This document shows positions 1 to 9,069 of a stretch of DNA of 54,079 nucleotides, piece by piece. The position numbers were made by a program, and so were the translations under genes. Every line of letters starts with the position of its first letter. The first letter of the stretch is position 1. Origin of the DNA: Promethearchaeia archaeon (GTDB lineage: Archaea; Asgardarchaeota; Lokiarchaeia; Sigyniarchaeales; SOKP01); the NCBI GenBank assembly GCA_029856155.1, contig JAHQWL010000025.1:1-54079 (forward strand). Reading direction: 5' to 3'. Below the pieces are notes generated by a model. That model searched no databases. It was not told the origin of the DNA and worked only from the letters and a program-made list of their open reading frames with translations.

Positions 1-55
1 ACTGTTAAAAGGATTAAATTATTAGATTCTATTTATATAGAGTTGAAAATATTAG

Positions 56-1456
56 TCATTGAACCTTTTTTCTTTTCTCTTTTATCACTAAATAACCAAT
101 TCCTGTAATTATGAAAATTGTACTTATTCCTATTTGAAGACTAAAAAGAAACCAGGGATCAGGAATGGGGGGACAATGACTAAAATCTGATTCAGTATAA
201 TTGACTACATGTATATCATAATCTCCTTCTCCGTTACAAGGTGAATTTATGGTAGCAACAAAATTAATTGGTGATTCTGCATATATTCCTTTACAAAAAC
301 TATCCCCTTTTGTACAACCACCACCTTCACTCCTTATATGGTTACCTAAATGATCAAAGACTTTTATAGAATAAGTCAGACTTCCAGGTGCGATCATCTC
401 AAGTGATCCTCCAAAATAGATATTTCCTAAGGGATCAAATGCCAATATTTTAGGATATAAATTATTCGTCATTGATATTGTACGATTCCAGTTTAAATTC
501 CCAGTGTTGTTGAAATTCATCAAATAAGTATCGTAATCAGTCATATTATACCCATAAATAATTGCTGATGTATTAATAAGTTCATTCCCTATAACAAAAA
601 CTTTATCAGAAGGATCTACAGCTAAAATTTCAGTACCTCTTAAAACATTTTGTATACATGTTAGATTCCATTCTAGATTGCCACCATTATCAAATTTTGT
701 AAGATAAGTGTCATTGTAGGATCCAAGAGCATACAAATTATCAGAAGAATCTAAAACTAATTGCTCTATTGGTACATACTTACTATATGAGGTATTTAAT
801 AACAAATTACCCGAAGAATTATATTTCAATAAAAACCACTCTGATCCAGTGATATTTGTATTTATACCAAGAAAAATCTGATCCATAGAATCAATTACTA
901 ATGATAAAACTTCTTCAGATGTTTTGTTAGATTCAGTACTCCAAGTACGGTTCCATTGTAAAGATCCAGAGTTATTGTATTTTACAAGAAAAACGTCACA
1001 ATTAGGATAATTCGTCATTCCAGAAATGTATATATTATCTAGGGAATCAACGGTTATTCCACTGCTAGAAACCAATCCATTCCCGCTCCATATAGTAGAC
1101 CATTCTAATGTAAGATTATTTTTATATTTTAACAAAAACACGTCTTTTACCCCTGGTAAATGACCCGTGCTAGAACCCGTGATGAATATGTTTTCATCTG
1201 AATCTAAAACCATTCCACCAAATTCTTGCTGCATTACATCTCCCCACGTAGCGTTATAGCTAAAAGTTTCATTTATCTTAACTATAAATATATCATTAAA
1301 AGTTTCACTATAACTCCATATTTCACCCGCGATAAAAAAATCGCCCGAAGAATCTATAGTCATATCAGACATTATTTCTTGATTACTTCCACCCCAAGTC
1401 TTTACCCAATCAATTGGAGGAGCAACAATGCATGAATACATTATAGAAAAAGGCAT
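56..1456 (-). CDS. SBBP-type beta-propeller repeat surface protein, C-terminally membrane anchored
   Basis: The protein (466 aa from the first ATG) is made of about 40-residue repeats with a recurring 'D..DN.Y..G' / 'FL.KYN.SG.L.WN' pattern, typical of SBBP (seven-bladed beta-propeller) repeat proteins. It ends in one hydrophobic segment (about residues 434-456) followed by a basic tail (KEKRKK), so the propeller is probably outside the cell with a C-terminal membrane anchor. The first ATG is probably not the true start. The frame stays open back to a stop at 1565-1567, and this 36-codon stretch encodes Arg/Lys residues followed by a strongly hydrophobic run, i.e. a signal peptide. It contains no ATG, GTG or TTG. 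Partner or ligand cannot be read from the sequence. Confidence 0.75.
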   Translation of the reverse strand: MPFSIMYSCIVAPPIDWVKTWGGSNQEIMSDMTIDSSGDFFIAGEIWSYSETFNDIFIVKINETFSYNATWGDVMQQEFGGMVLDSDENIFITGSSTGHLPGVKDVFLLKYKNNLTLEWSTIWSGNGLVSSSGITVDSLDNIYISGMTNYPNCDVFLVKYNNSGSLQWNRTWSTESNKTSEEVLSLVIDSMDQIFLGINTNITGSEWFLLKYNSSGNLLLNTSYSKYVPIEQLVLDSSDNLYALGSYNDTYLTKFDNGGNLEWNLTCIQNVLRGTEILAVDPSDKVFVIGNELINTSAIIYGYNMTDYDTYLMNFNNTGNLNWNRTISMTNNLYPKILAFDPLGNIYFGGSLEMIAPGSLTYSIKVFDHLGNHIRSEGGGCTKGDSFCKGIYAESPINFVATINSPCNGEGDYDIHVVNYTESDFSHCPPIPDPWFLFSLQIGISTIFIITGIGYLVIKEKRKKVQ

Positions 1457-1695
1457 AAGAATAAAACCGGTTACTACTTCCGAAACTATTACTATGATAA
1501 TAATGCGAGAAATAAAATACTTCCTTCTGCTATTTATAATTCCATCCCTAGTTTTCGAATTGAATTACTTTTAAAACTAAAAGTAAAAATTCTATATATA
1601 CATTAGTGTATACAATCAGATATAATTGAATATCCAGAATAAAGTATTTAATCAATTATTATATTGAGAAATTGAAGCTCTCCAAATAAGATACG

Positions 1696-2190
1696 TTACT
1701 CAATCTGCTTAGGTGTTTTTATATCCAGTATAAATTGGAGTAAAAAGAATGTAATAATTATAATTAAAATTCCTACTACTAAAATCCAGTCTGCAAATTT
1801 TTTATTATAGACGTATTTTGATGCGTAGTAAAGAATTATAAACCCAAAAGAACTTAAGAGCAACAAAATTGAAGCTACAATGCTTTCAATAATAAAAGCA
1901 TCATGAATATTTTCAGGAATTATGAATATTGGTTTATTTTCACCATCTACACCAAACGCGGGGGGTTTTCTAACAATCAAATATACTATCCCTGTTTGAA
2001 GAATAAATAGAATTATGTATAAAGCAATAATGCTTAATGCCCGAAATGGCATCGGAATAGATAACCTTCGAAATTTGATTTTGGGAAAAAGTATTTTCGG
2101 TTTCCTTAATTTATTTCCAAAAATCCATGGTGTTTTTCTTTTAATTTTTTCTGAAACTGTTTCAGACCCAGATAATTCTTGATCTCGCAA
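1696..2190 (-). CDS. OST3/OST6/OSTC-family oligosaccharyltransferase subunit-like membrane protein
   Basis: 164 aa with a basic cytosolic N-terminus and three membrane segments (about 49-72, 105-126, 134-153). Compared from memory with human OSTC (DC2), the order and spacing match: a Lys-rich 'KIKF' strand, 'IPMPFRAL' versus 'LHMPSAMT', a first TM followed by 'VRKPPAFG' versus 'VEPPSVG', a short external loop, 'FIIESI' versus 'YIMEGL', then 'GFIIL', which is identical in both, and a last TM. OSTC and the membrane part of OST3/OST6 belong to the oligosaccharyltransferase complex, which transfers glycans to Asn in secretory proteins. The thioredoxin domain of OST3/6 is absent, as in OSTC. OST3/6 homologues have been reported from Asgard genomes. 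No STT3 lies in the window. It is divergent from the regulator at 2485. Confidence 0.7.
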   Translation of the reverse strand: MRDQELSGSETVSEKIKRKTPWIFGNKLRKPKILFPKIKFRRLSIPMPFRALSIIALYIILFILQTGIVYLIVRKPPAFGVDGENKPIFIIPENIHDAFIIESIVASILLLLSSFGFIILYYASKYVYNKKFADWILVVGILIIIITFFLLQFILDIKTPKQIE

Positions 2191-2217
2191 TATAAATTTC
2201 GTTTTGAGAATTTTTAA

Positions 2218-2277
2218 GTTGATTTAAATTTCGGATATCTATAATGAGTTTATTCTTACCGTTTTATTTAAATCAAC
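2218..2277. repeat. Perfect 12-bp inverted repeat in a divergent intergenic region
   Basis: GTTGATTTAAAT at 2218-2229 is exactly reverse-complementary to ATTTAAATCAAC at 2266-2277, with a 36-base spacer. It lies just upstream of the OSTC-like gene, in the 294-base region shared with the divergent regulator at 2485. The arms are about 48 bases apart centre to centre. This could be a pair of operator half-sites, or promoter TATA-like elements on opposite strands (both arms contain TTTAAAT). The rest of the region is AT-rich without a recognisable gene. Confidence 0.5.
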
Positions 2278-2484
2278 CAAGATAAAAAACGAATATATTC
2301 ACTTTTTGGATTGATCATTTTATATAAAAGAGGATTAAAATGTCACTAAAGAATGAAAATTATTGAATTCTTTATTGATTTTTTTGACAAAAAAGAATTT
2401 TTTTGAATATATTTATAAAACAAAAAGGTTGAAACATTATTTAAAAAAATCCGATTGTATTAATTTCAGAAGTTTGATGCGAAT

Positions 2485-3528
2485 ATGAAGAAAAGAACTA
2501 ATATTAATCTCATAATTTTATTATTAATAATTTTAAGTTTTATATCAATTCTCAATTATATTAAATCACTTGAAATTGAAAATATTGAAAATCAAAAAGT
2601 AGATTATAATACTGATGATTTTCTTTTTGAAAATATTTATTCTTTAGATACTCATTATGAATTAATTTGGACTCCCTCTGTTAAAGACGTTCCAAAGAAT
2701 GATTTTAATTGTCACTTTAAGGAGCTCTCAGGAAACTACAAAAATTTCATTTATATAATTATTTCTGGTACAATTTTTTCTTTAAAATTATCTGAACTAT
2801 TTACTAATTTTTCAATACAGGAAACATCACAAAAATGTATTCCTCGAGATATAGAAGGAGTTAATTTAACTAAGGTTGAAAGGAAAATCTTTGAAATAGT
2901 TCAAGACTTTCTTAATTCTAATCGGGTATTCAACAACGAAAAGGCAGCATTGTACGTTAAATCAAGATATAAGATCAATGGTAATTTAAATTATAATGGA
3001 ATAAGAATAGTAATTGATTCCCTTATTAAAAAGAATATAATTGTTGAAGGATCAAAATTCACAAGAAAATCTGTATTACTTAATTCAAATAGAAATCAGA
3101 TTTTTAATTTGATTAAACAAAATCCTGGAGTTTATAAGAATATAATATCGAAAAAACTTAAAATAACTCCCTATGTAGTTAATTGGCATCTATCAATGTT
3201 GAAAAAATTTCATTTAATCAGGGAACAAAATTTCGGGAATCAAATCAGCTATTTTGTATTCTCTATGAGTTCAAAAAATGATTTAATCTTCCATACGATT
3301 TCTAAGGATAAATGTAGGAGAATTATTGAATTTCTGAAGAAAAATGAAAAAGGCTGTTCGAAGTATCAAATTGTTAAAGTACTACGAATGCACTATAATA
3401 CTATTACTAAATATCTTAATAAACTAGAGAAATTTAACCTATTGATTAGAAGGAAGGGTTTAAATAAAGATTATTTATTTCTGAATGATGCTAACTTCAA
3501 AAAATTAACAACCAAAGAAAACAATTGA
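2485..3528 (+). CDS. Membrane-anchored multi-winged-helix transcriptional regulator
   Basis: 347 aa. The N-terminus has one clear membrane segment (about 9-26), then about 80 residues of low similarity to anything known, with a second weaker hydrophobic stretch near 88-105. The C-terminal two thirds look like consecutive winged-helix units: about 130-195, 197-255 ('NPGVYKNIISKKLKITPYVVNWHLSMLKK' pattern, typical ArsR/MarR-like recognition helix) and 270-340 ('GCSKYQIVKVLRMHYNTITKYLNKLEK'-like). Such membrane-tethered DNA-binding proteins are common in Asgard and other archaea. The inverted repeat at 2218-2277 is a possible binding site. The signal sensed is unknown. Confidence 0.65.
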   Translation: MKKRTNINLIILLLIILSFISILNYIKSLEIENIENQKVDYNTDDFLFENIYSLDTHYELIWTPSVKDVPKNDFNCHFKELSGNYKNFIYIIISGTIFSLKLSELFTNFSIQETSQKCIPRDIEGVNLTKVERKIFEIVQDFLNSNRVFNNEKAALYVKSRYKINGNLNYNGIRIVIDSLIKKNIIVEGSKFTRKSVLLNSNRNQIFNLIKQNPGVYKNIISKKLKITPYVVNWHLSMLKKFHLIREQNFGNQISYFVFSMSSKNDLIFHTISKDKCRRIIEFLKKNEKGCSKYQIVKVLRMHYNTITKYLNKLEKFNLLIRRKGLNKDYLFLNDANFKKLTTKENN

Positions 3529-3743
3529 GGTTTTAAAATCTTAATTTCCCTTTTTATTTTACGTATTAAAACATAAATAAAACTCATAACAAAGAATTAA
3601 ATTTCTTTAATATCTTCTTTGAACTAGCTATAAAATTCATCTTATAGTCATAAACACATAGTTATAAATCTGTCACAGATAAGACCACTTTAGTTTTAAT
3701 ATTTAGATATATAACTCAAATAAAAGAGGGATAATGATAATTT

Positions 3744-4856
3744 ATGGAATCTGATGGAAGATACAGAGAAATTATTGAAAATATTGAGGATGGATACTTT
3801 GAAGTTGATTTACAAGGAAATTATACTTATGTTAACAATTATATTTGTAGATACTTAGGAATTCCTAGAGAACAGTTATTAGGAAGGAGTTATAAAGTAG
3901 CAGTAGATAAAGATTCTAAAAAAGAGGTATTTGAAATCTTTAATAATTTATACAAAAATAATCTTCCAAAAGGGACTTTTGAAAGTCAAGTTATAAGAAG
4001 TGATGGAGAAATACGTACTTTTGAAGGATCTTTTTATTTAAGATATAAAAATAGTGGAGAAAAGGTTGGTTTTTATGGATTTACTCGAGATATTACTGAG
4101 AAGAAAGAAGCAGAAAAGAAATTAAAACAATCAGAGAAACAGCTTCGTGAAGCATATGATCGAGCTGAACTCTATAAAGATTTATTTTATCATGATATCA
4201 ATAACATACTTACTAATATAAACATCGCAATAGAACTTAGTGAAAAATACTTAATTGAGCAACAAAAAGAAAGTGAGATTAACGAGTATTATGACATAAT
4301 TAAGAATCAACTCGCAAGAGGAGCAAAAATGGTTGCTAATGTCCAAAAATTGTCTTCTTTAGATAATTCAGAGATGTCTATTAAAGTCATCAATGCTATC
4401 AAATTTCTTAAAGACGCAGTAAATTTTATCTTAGTTAACAAGAAAGTAAGAGAGATTGATATTGTTATTGATTCATTTCAAGATGATATTTTCGTCCAAG
4501 TTAATGATCTGTTAAATGATGTTTTTGAAAATTTATTAATTAATGCAGTAACTTATAATGATAAGCCCAAAGTAGAGATTCTCATAAAAATTTCTAAAGA
4601 AATACAGAAAAACATAAAATTCATTAAATTTGAATTTAGAGATAATGGTATTGGGATTTCTGATGAAATAAAACAAACAATTTTTATAAAAAGATTCAAC
4701 AAAGAAAAAGGTTCAAGGGGAATGGGATTTGGATTAACTCTCGTGAAAAAAATTATAGAAAGTTATAAAGGTAAAATCTGGGTTGAAGATAGAGTTAAAG
4801 GAACTTACTCCGAAGGAAGTAATTTTATCGTTCTAATCCCTGAAGCTGTGAATTAG
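3744..4856 (+). CDS. PAS-domain sensor histidine kinase (soluble)
   Basis: 370 aa. A PAS domain with PAC tail covers about residues 5-120 (ending 'GFTRDITEKKEAE'), followed by a coiled-coil linker (120-145). The H-box is 'FYHDINNIL' with phosphoacceptor His150. A HATPase domain fills the C-terminus: N-box 'FENLLINAV', G1 'DNGIGI', G2 'GMGFGLTLVKKI', and a final 'GSNFIVLIP'. There is no transmembrane segment and no receiver domain, so it should sense an intracellular cue through PAS. No response regulator is adjacent, so it is an orphan. An AGAGGG ribosome-binding-like stretch lies about 12 bases before the start. Confidence 0.88.
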   Translation: MESDGRYREIIENIEDGYFEVDLQGNYTYVNNYICRYLGIPREQLLGRSYKVAVDKDSKKEVFEIFNNLYKNNLPKGTFESQVIRSDGEIRTFEGSFYLRYKNSGEKVGFYGFTRDITEKKEAEKKLKQSEKQLREAYDRAELYKDLFYHDINNILTNINIAIELSEKYLIEQQKESEINEYYDIIKNQLARGAKMVANVQKLSSLDNSEMSIKVINAIKFLKDAVNFILVNKKVREIDIVIDSFQDDIFVQVNDLLNDVFENLLINAVTYNDKPKVEILIKISKEIQKNIKFIKFEFRDNGIGISDEIKQTIFIKRFNKEKGSRGMGFGLTLVKKIIESYKGKIWVEDRVKGTYSEGSNFIVLIPEAVN

Positions 4857-4934
4857 ATTAATTAATTTTATATTGTATGATATTAAATGACTTATCTTAA
4901 ATAAATCTCTTCAAATAGAAGGGAAGAATAAAAT

Positions 4935-6599
4935 TTAATCAACTCTTCTCAAGAGATTCTTATCAATTGATATTTTGTAAGAATCATAAAAAACAGAGGA
5001 ATACTTTTGGTAAAATTCCTTTTTTTTGGACAGAATAAAATCTTTTTCTTTTACGTCAACTTTTCCATTAGACCAAAAAATTGAACCATTATGACTGAAG
5101 TTGAACTTATTTTGTTTTTTAACAATTTTCCCTGATTTTATAACATATTCAATATTTTGTAATACATTTCTTAATGTATTATAGTCTTTAGAGAGATCTA
5201 TTTCATTAATATTCATATCTAAGATATTTAGATCGCCATCTGCATCTAAACCAAGATTTCCTTTGATATTTGATAAACCTAAGGATTTTGCTGGACTCGT
5301 TCTTGTTAAACATATTAATTCTGAAAAACTCAGTGTTTTATCATCATTGGTTAAAGGATGGTTTTCAAGGAAATCTTTACTCATATCTTGCATAAAATTA
5401 TCGCGAGCTTTCTTACTAACTAACCAAGTCACAATTTCAGGAATATCAGAAACATTAGCATAATTGGGAAAATTTAAAGAAAAACTAACTTGGAATTTAT
5501 TTTTAATATTTAATGCTAAATAGATAGCATTAGCCCATAAGTTACAATTAACATAATTACTTTTGTTGAAATTTCTCATTGAAATAAAATAATCTCCTTC
5601 AAATTCTATAGCTGAACTAATTAATTTGTGCGGATTATCGATTATGTCAGCTGTTAACATCGAATGTATAAGTCTTCTATCTGAAGTTATTAATGGATTA
5701 ATTGGATTGAAGTTTAAAAATGCGAGATCAACATCAAAATCTTGATTCTCATGCAAAAAATTAATTAAATTCTCATTATTCCCATCATGGTTATATGTAT
5801 TAGCATGGGCAATATGAAAAATTTGATCTCTTCTTAGATTTTGATTGGGTTTTAGATTTAATGATTTTAACTTTTCTAAAATAATAAAGAGATTATTTTT
5901 ACCTACTTCATTTTCATAACCTTCAATATGGGCATGAAGGGAATGTGGCATTCCAAGTCTTTCATTACATCTAAGCAAATTTTCATAAACATCTAAAGGT
6001 GAGAAATTGTACAATCGCCCTTGTTGTGTTAAATCATCCCTTAGTTCTCTGAAGTTCCATGTTTCGTTTTCGAATGGATTATAGACTTTCAAACCAAAAC
6101 TATATGTTTTCGATAAAAGATCGGAGAGAAATATTGCCATCTCATCAATCTTTTTTCTCTGAAATTCTAATTCTAGTGGCCATAGATTACTTACATTTAA
6201 TAACATAGCTTTATCGAGTACTGGCAATTGTTTAAAATTAAATATTGTTTCTTTCGCTAAAGAGGGAAAAACATTAGCTTCAAGAATAAATGTGTATCCA
6301 TTTGATATGTAATTTCTTGCAATGTTTTCTAATGTCAATCCCTGCCAATTCTCTTGAAATACTTTATTATTTGAAGCTAATAATCTTGCCCAATTAGTTT
6401 GTTGAGAAGCTACGTGTGTATGAATATCTAGAGCTGCAGGGATAACAGTTTTATTTTTTATATCTATCTCTTTAACATTAGTTTCACTACTGAATTTTTC
6501 TACAATTTTACCAGATTCTATTAAAATATCTTTAATTTCTCCATTAATATTATTAATAGGATCAAAAACTACACCATTTTTGATAATTAGTCTCTCCAT
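4935..6599 (-). CDS. fwdA: Formylmethanofuran dehydrogenase subunit A
   Basis: 554 aa amidohydrolase-fold subunit, close to the usual 560-580 aa. In FwdABCDFG-type complexes this subunit condenses formate with methanofuran at a dinuclear metal site. Visible signatures are the metal-binding HTH (His60, His62), 'GLKVYNPF' with Lys171 at the place of the carboxylated lysine, 'HAHIEGYE' (His222, His224) and 'FHIAHANTYNHDG' (His262, His265). It is the last gene of a four-gene minus-strand operon and starts 17 bases after fwdD, with a GGGA element shortly upstream. The reaction is the first step of the tetrahydromethanopterin Wood-Ljungdahl branch, or the last if run oxidatively. Confidence 0.9.
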   Translation of the reverse strand: MERLIIKNGVVFDPINNINGEIKDILIESGKIVEKFSSETNVKEIDIKNKTVIPAALDIHTHVASQQTNWARLLASNNKVFQENWQGLTLENIARNYISNGYTFILEANVFPSLAKETIFNFKQLPVLDKAMLLNVSNLWPLELEFQRKKIDEMAIFLSDLLSKTYSFGLKVYNPFENETWNFRELRDDLTQQGRLYNFSPLDVYENLLRCNERLGMPHSLHAHIEGYENEVGKNNLFIILEKLKSLNLKPNQNLRRDQIFHIAHANTYNHDGNNENLINFLHENQDFDVDLAFLNFNPINPLITSDRRLIHSMLTADIIDNPHKLISSAIEFEGDYFISMRNFNKSNYVNCNLWANAIYLALNIKNKFQVSFSLNFPNYANVSDIPEIVTWLVSKKARDNFMQDMSKDFLENHPLTNDDKTLSFSELICLTRTSPAKSLGLSNIKGNLGLDADGDLNILDMNINEIDLSKDYNTLRNVLQNIEYVIKSGKIVKKQNKFNFSHNGSIFWSNGKVDVKEKDFILSKKKEFYQKYSSVFYDSYKISIDKNLLRRVD

Positions 6600-6616
6600 T
6601 TTTTATATTCCCGTGT

Positions 6617-6991
6617 TTATCTTTCTTTAATTGATTTTAATAAAACTTTTACATTCTTTATTGAATCTCTCGATATTTCCACATTTACCTTTATATTTTT
6701 AAAAATTGCCTCGTTATTCTCTAATCCAGTAATTTGATTGGCCCAAATAGAGACAGGCATGTTGATCATTCCTAATGGAACATTTTCATCTTGAATTGGT
6801 TTTATAATAACACTACCATATTTATTACTTATTTTTAAATTAACATTCGTAGTAAGACTTAGATTTTTAAAATCCTCTGGATTTAGTAAACCAATCGCCA
6901 AATGTTCTGTAAGAGAATTATCATCTCCAAAAGAATACTCCTTTGCTTGATCATAATCCATTATTCTAATTGTGTTTAATATCATTTCCAT
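6617..6991 (-). CDS. fwdD: Formylmethanofuran dehydrogenase subunit D (molybdopterin-dinucleotide-binding domain)
   Basis: About 124 aa beta-barrel domain that in this complex completes the tungsto/molybdopterin-binding site of FwdB. Features fitting the family are 'NPEDFKNLSLTTNVNLKISNKYGSV' and 'VPLGMINMPVSIWANQIT', the latter matching the 'G...mP.g.waN.l' region. The chosen start (ATG at 6991-6989) lies 4 bases after the fwdB stop and has a strong AGGAGG nine bases upstream, inside the 3' end of fwdB. An in-frame ATG at 7015 would overlap fwdB by 20 bases and has no such site. This is the typical tight B-D coupling. FwdC, which usually accompanies it, is not in the window. Confidence 0.85.
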   Translation of the reverse strand: MEMILNTIRIMDYDQAKEYSFGDDNSLTEHLAIGLLNPEDFKNLSLTTNVNLKISNKYGSVIIKPIQDENVPLGMINMPVSIWANQITGLENNEAIFKNIKVNVEISRDSIKNVKVLLKSIKER

Positions 6992-6995
6992 AAAA

Positions 6996-8300
6996 TCAAT
7001 CCTCCTGTAATCCATTCATAATTTTTATTAGTATTTCTTCATCAGAAAGAATGTTATTAGGAGAACTCACAATTTTTTTTAATTCAATTGGAATATGATC
7101 CAAGCGATAGGCTAATCCTCCGCTTTCAATCCCAGTGATCGCTGAAGGTATTATTATATCTGCTACATAGGAGGTTGCAGATCGTTTATTATCAATAACT
7201 ATTAAAGGCTTTGCCATTAATTTATTACTCAATTGCCAAGGTAAGTGTGAAATTGGATCTGTTCCTACAATTATAGAACAATCAAAATCTTCTTTCTCAA
7301 TTTTTGAGATTATAGTTTCCGTTGATTCACTTAATTGATTATTTTCAAATAATAAGCTATGGTTTTTACCACATATAGATAATGCAACATGGTCAAAACC
7401 GGCCATATTAAAATGACCGCCTAACATAATAACAGAAATACGACCTTTTTGTTGCTTAACATTTATTAATTGCACTAACTCAAGTAACTCTTTAATTAAA
7501 TTAGCACTATTTTCATTACTTATAATTCCTTGACCAATAAAGATTATTCCATTTTCAGCACCAGTCAAATGGAGCAATAATCTTTTTAGATCATCTTTAT
7601 CAATACCCGCGATGCCAGTTTTTGGAATACTGTCTGCTACACAACATTCCTCTTTTAAAACACGGATTAAGTCAATATCCTTTCCTGATTCTATCTGAAG
7701 TGCTATATCTCGTACTCCCATTACTCCAAAAGAAGCGGTTTTAACTGGATCTATTGCTATTAGAGTTTTGATTTCTCGACCAGTCATTCTAAACTTTCCA
7801 CGTGAAAAAAGGACCTTATTTAATAGGCGTGGTATTGATTCTGCTGCATTAGCTCCCCATAATATTAACAGATCTGCCTTATTTATAATTTCTGCAATTG
7901 TTGTTAGTGTTATTCCAGTTTCTTTTGAAGTATTCAAGATTTTCCCTTGACAGATTATAGAATTAGAATCTATAAAGCCATTAATGGTTCTTGCAAGCTC
8001 AATGCCTTTTAATTGAGCTTCACAACTTACAGTCGAAAAACCATATAAAAGAGGTTTAGAGGAGTTTTTAATAAGATTAATGGTTTTTTCTATGGCTTCA
8101 TCCAATGATACTTCCTCTAATTCACCATTTTTTCTAATCAGAGGATTCAAGATACGATTCTTTGCTGTTAACTGGTCAAATCTTTCTTTTCCTTTCAAAC
8201 AGGCTCCAATAACCTCATCAATATATAATCCATCACTTTTAATGATAATATCATCACATAAAAGTGAACAACCTGAGCATATAACGCGGTCACTAACCAT
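6996..8300 (-). CDS. fwdB: Formylmethanofuran dehydrogenase subunit B (W/Mo catalytic subunit)
   Basis: 434 aa, family-typical length. The N-terminal [4Fe-4S] motif is C8-x2-C11-x3-C15 ... C34 ('ICSGCSLLCDD...GACLKG'). The metal-ligand position near residue 118 of characterised FwdB is Cys117 here ('ICQGKIL', codon TGT), so this is the cysteine rather than the selenocysteine form. Further molybdopterin-oxidoreductase signatures are 'LLILWGANAAESIPR', 'IIVGTDPISHLP' and 'ADIIIPSAITGIESGG'. It reduces CO2 to formate, which passes to FwdA. It lies between the Fe-S subunit gene and fwdD in one operon. Confidence 0.9.
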   Translation of the reverse strand: MVSDRVICSGCSLLCDDIIIKSDGLYIDEVIGACLKGKERFDQLTAKNRILNPLIRKNGELEEVSLDEAIEKTINLIKNSSKPLLYGFSTVSCEAQLKGIELARTINGFIDSNSIICQGKILNTSKETGITLTTIAEIINKADLLILWGANAAESIPRLLNKVLFSRGKFRMTGREIKTLIAIDPVKTASFGVMGVRDIALQIESGKDIDLIRVLKEECCVADSIPKTGIAGIDKDDLKRLLLHLTGAENGIIFIGQGIISNENSANLIKELLELVQLINVKQQKGRISVIMLGGHFNMAGFDHVALSICGKNHSLLFENNQLSESTETIISKIEKEDFDCSIIVGTDPISHLPWQLSNKLMAKPLIVIDNKRSATSYVADIIIPSAITGIESGGLAYRLDHIPIELKKIVSSPNNILSDEEILIKIMNGLQED

Positions 8301-8344
8301 TTTTCATGACACTTTTTAAATCAAAATTAATAATATATTAATAA

Positions 8345-8812
8345 TCAAACATAATCAATTTTTATAGCTTCACGAGGACAATACGTCTCGCAAACTCTAC
8401 ATTCTCTTTCTCTACCTTCTGCTTCAATCCTTCGACAATACTTTATAGCTAAAAGTTCACATTTTCCATCCTTAACTTGAAACAGTTGATGTTTTTCGGG
8501 GGGATAATCTGGAGCTTTACCACTTAAGGTTGGAGGGCTATACCTTGCATTAACTGGGCATATAGTCACGCAAATACCACATCCATCACATAATTCTGTA
8601 TCTACATCGATTTTTAGCTCCTTTTCTTTTCCCTCTTCAGAACCTATTAAATCCTTTAAAGCATCATAATTTTTTTTATATTTAGGTTCTAAAAGCGGAG
8701 TACAATCATCAATTTTTACCTTTCCTTGCAATAAATCTAATGCAAAAGCCATACAAGTTGGTTTCCCACACTTTTTGCAGTTGGTTTTAGGTAAAAATTT
8801 ATAGAGCTCCAT
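8345..8812 (-). CDS. Fe-S electron-transfer protein of the formylmethanofuran dehydrogenase operon (Fes domain plus two 4Fe-4S sites)
   Basis: 155 aa. The N-terminus has a 'Fes' type four-cysteine site (C12, C15, C20, C37) like that of acetyl-CoA decarbonylase/synthase gamma subunits. It is followed by a ferredoxin motif CDGCGICVTICP (C75, C78, C81, C85) and a C-terminal CRVCETYCP motif (C138, C141, C145) with C118/C126 nearby. It is first in the operon, 45 bases before fwdB, and probably delivers electrons to FwdB. In methanogens FwdF/FwdG polyferredoxins play this role; neither is recognisable here. A TTTTTAAAGG TATA-like element lies about 30-40 bases upstream on the minus strand. Confidence 0.8.
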   Translation of the reverse strand: MELYKFLPKTNCKKCGKPTCMAFALDLLQGKVKIDDCTPLLEPKYKKNYDALKDLIGSEEGKEKELKIDVDTELCDGCGICVTICPVNARYSPPTLSGKAPDYPPEKHQLFQVKDGKCELLAIKYCRRIEAEGRERECRVCETYCPREAIKIDYV

Positions 8813-9069
8813 AAAATTACTTACTGGAATCCAAAAACACCTTTAAAAATTTATTTTTCTTCGCTTTTCAGTAAAGAATAATATTCTGAGATTTATTAAT
8901 TTCTTTAGTTTATGTATTATAAATTTCTCACCATAAGAGTTATAATTATAATTGAAAACTTGGAAAATTTCATAATTTATTAGCGATATAATTAAAGCAA
9001 TTCATTTGTATCACATATTAAATAATAATGAAATAATCATTACTCCATAAAATAAAAGTGATAAGATAT

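Noticed and set aside
1226..1435. 69-codon plus-strand frame
   Set aside because: Lies wholly inside the SBBP gene on the other strand and has no domain or composition signal.
7768..8319. Two plus-strand frames (60 and 79 codons) opposite fwdB
   Set aside because: Antisense shadows of the conserved fwdB coding sequence.
9058..9069. GTG start for the Mrp ATPase
   Set aside because: ATG four codons later gives the usual N-terminus, with no ribosome site favouring the GTG.
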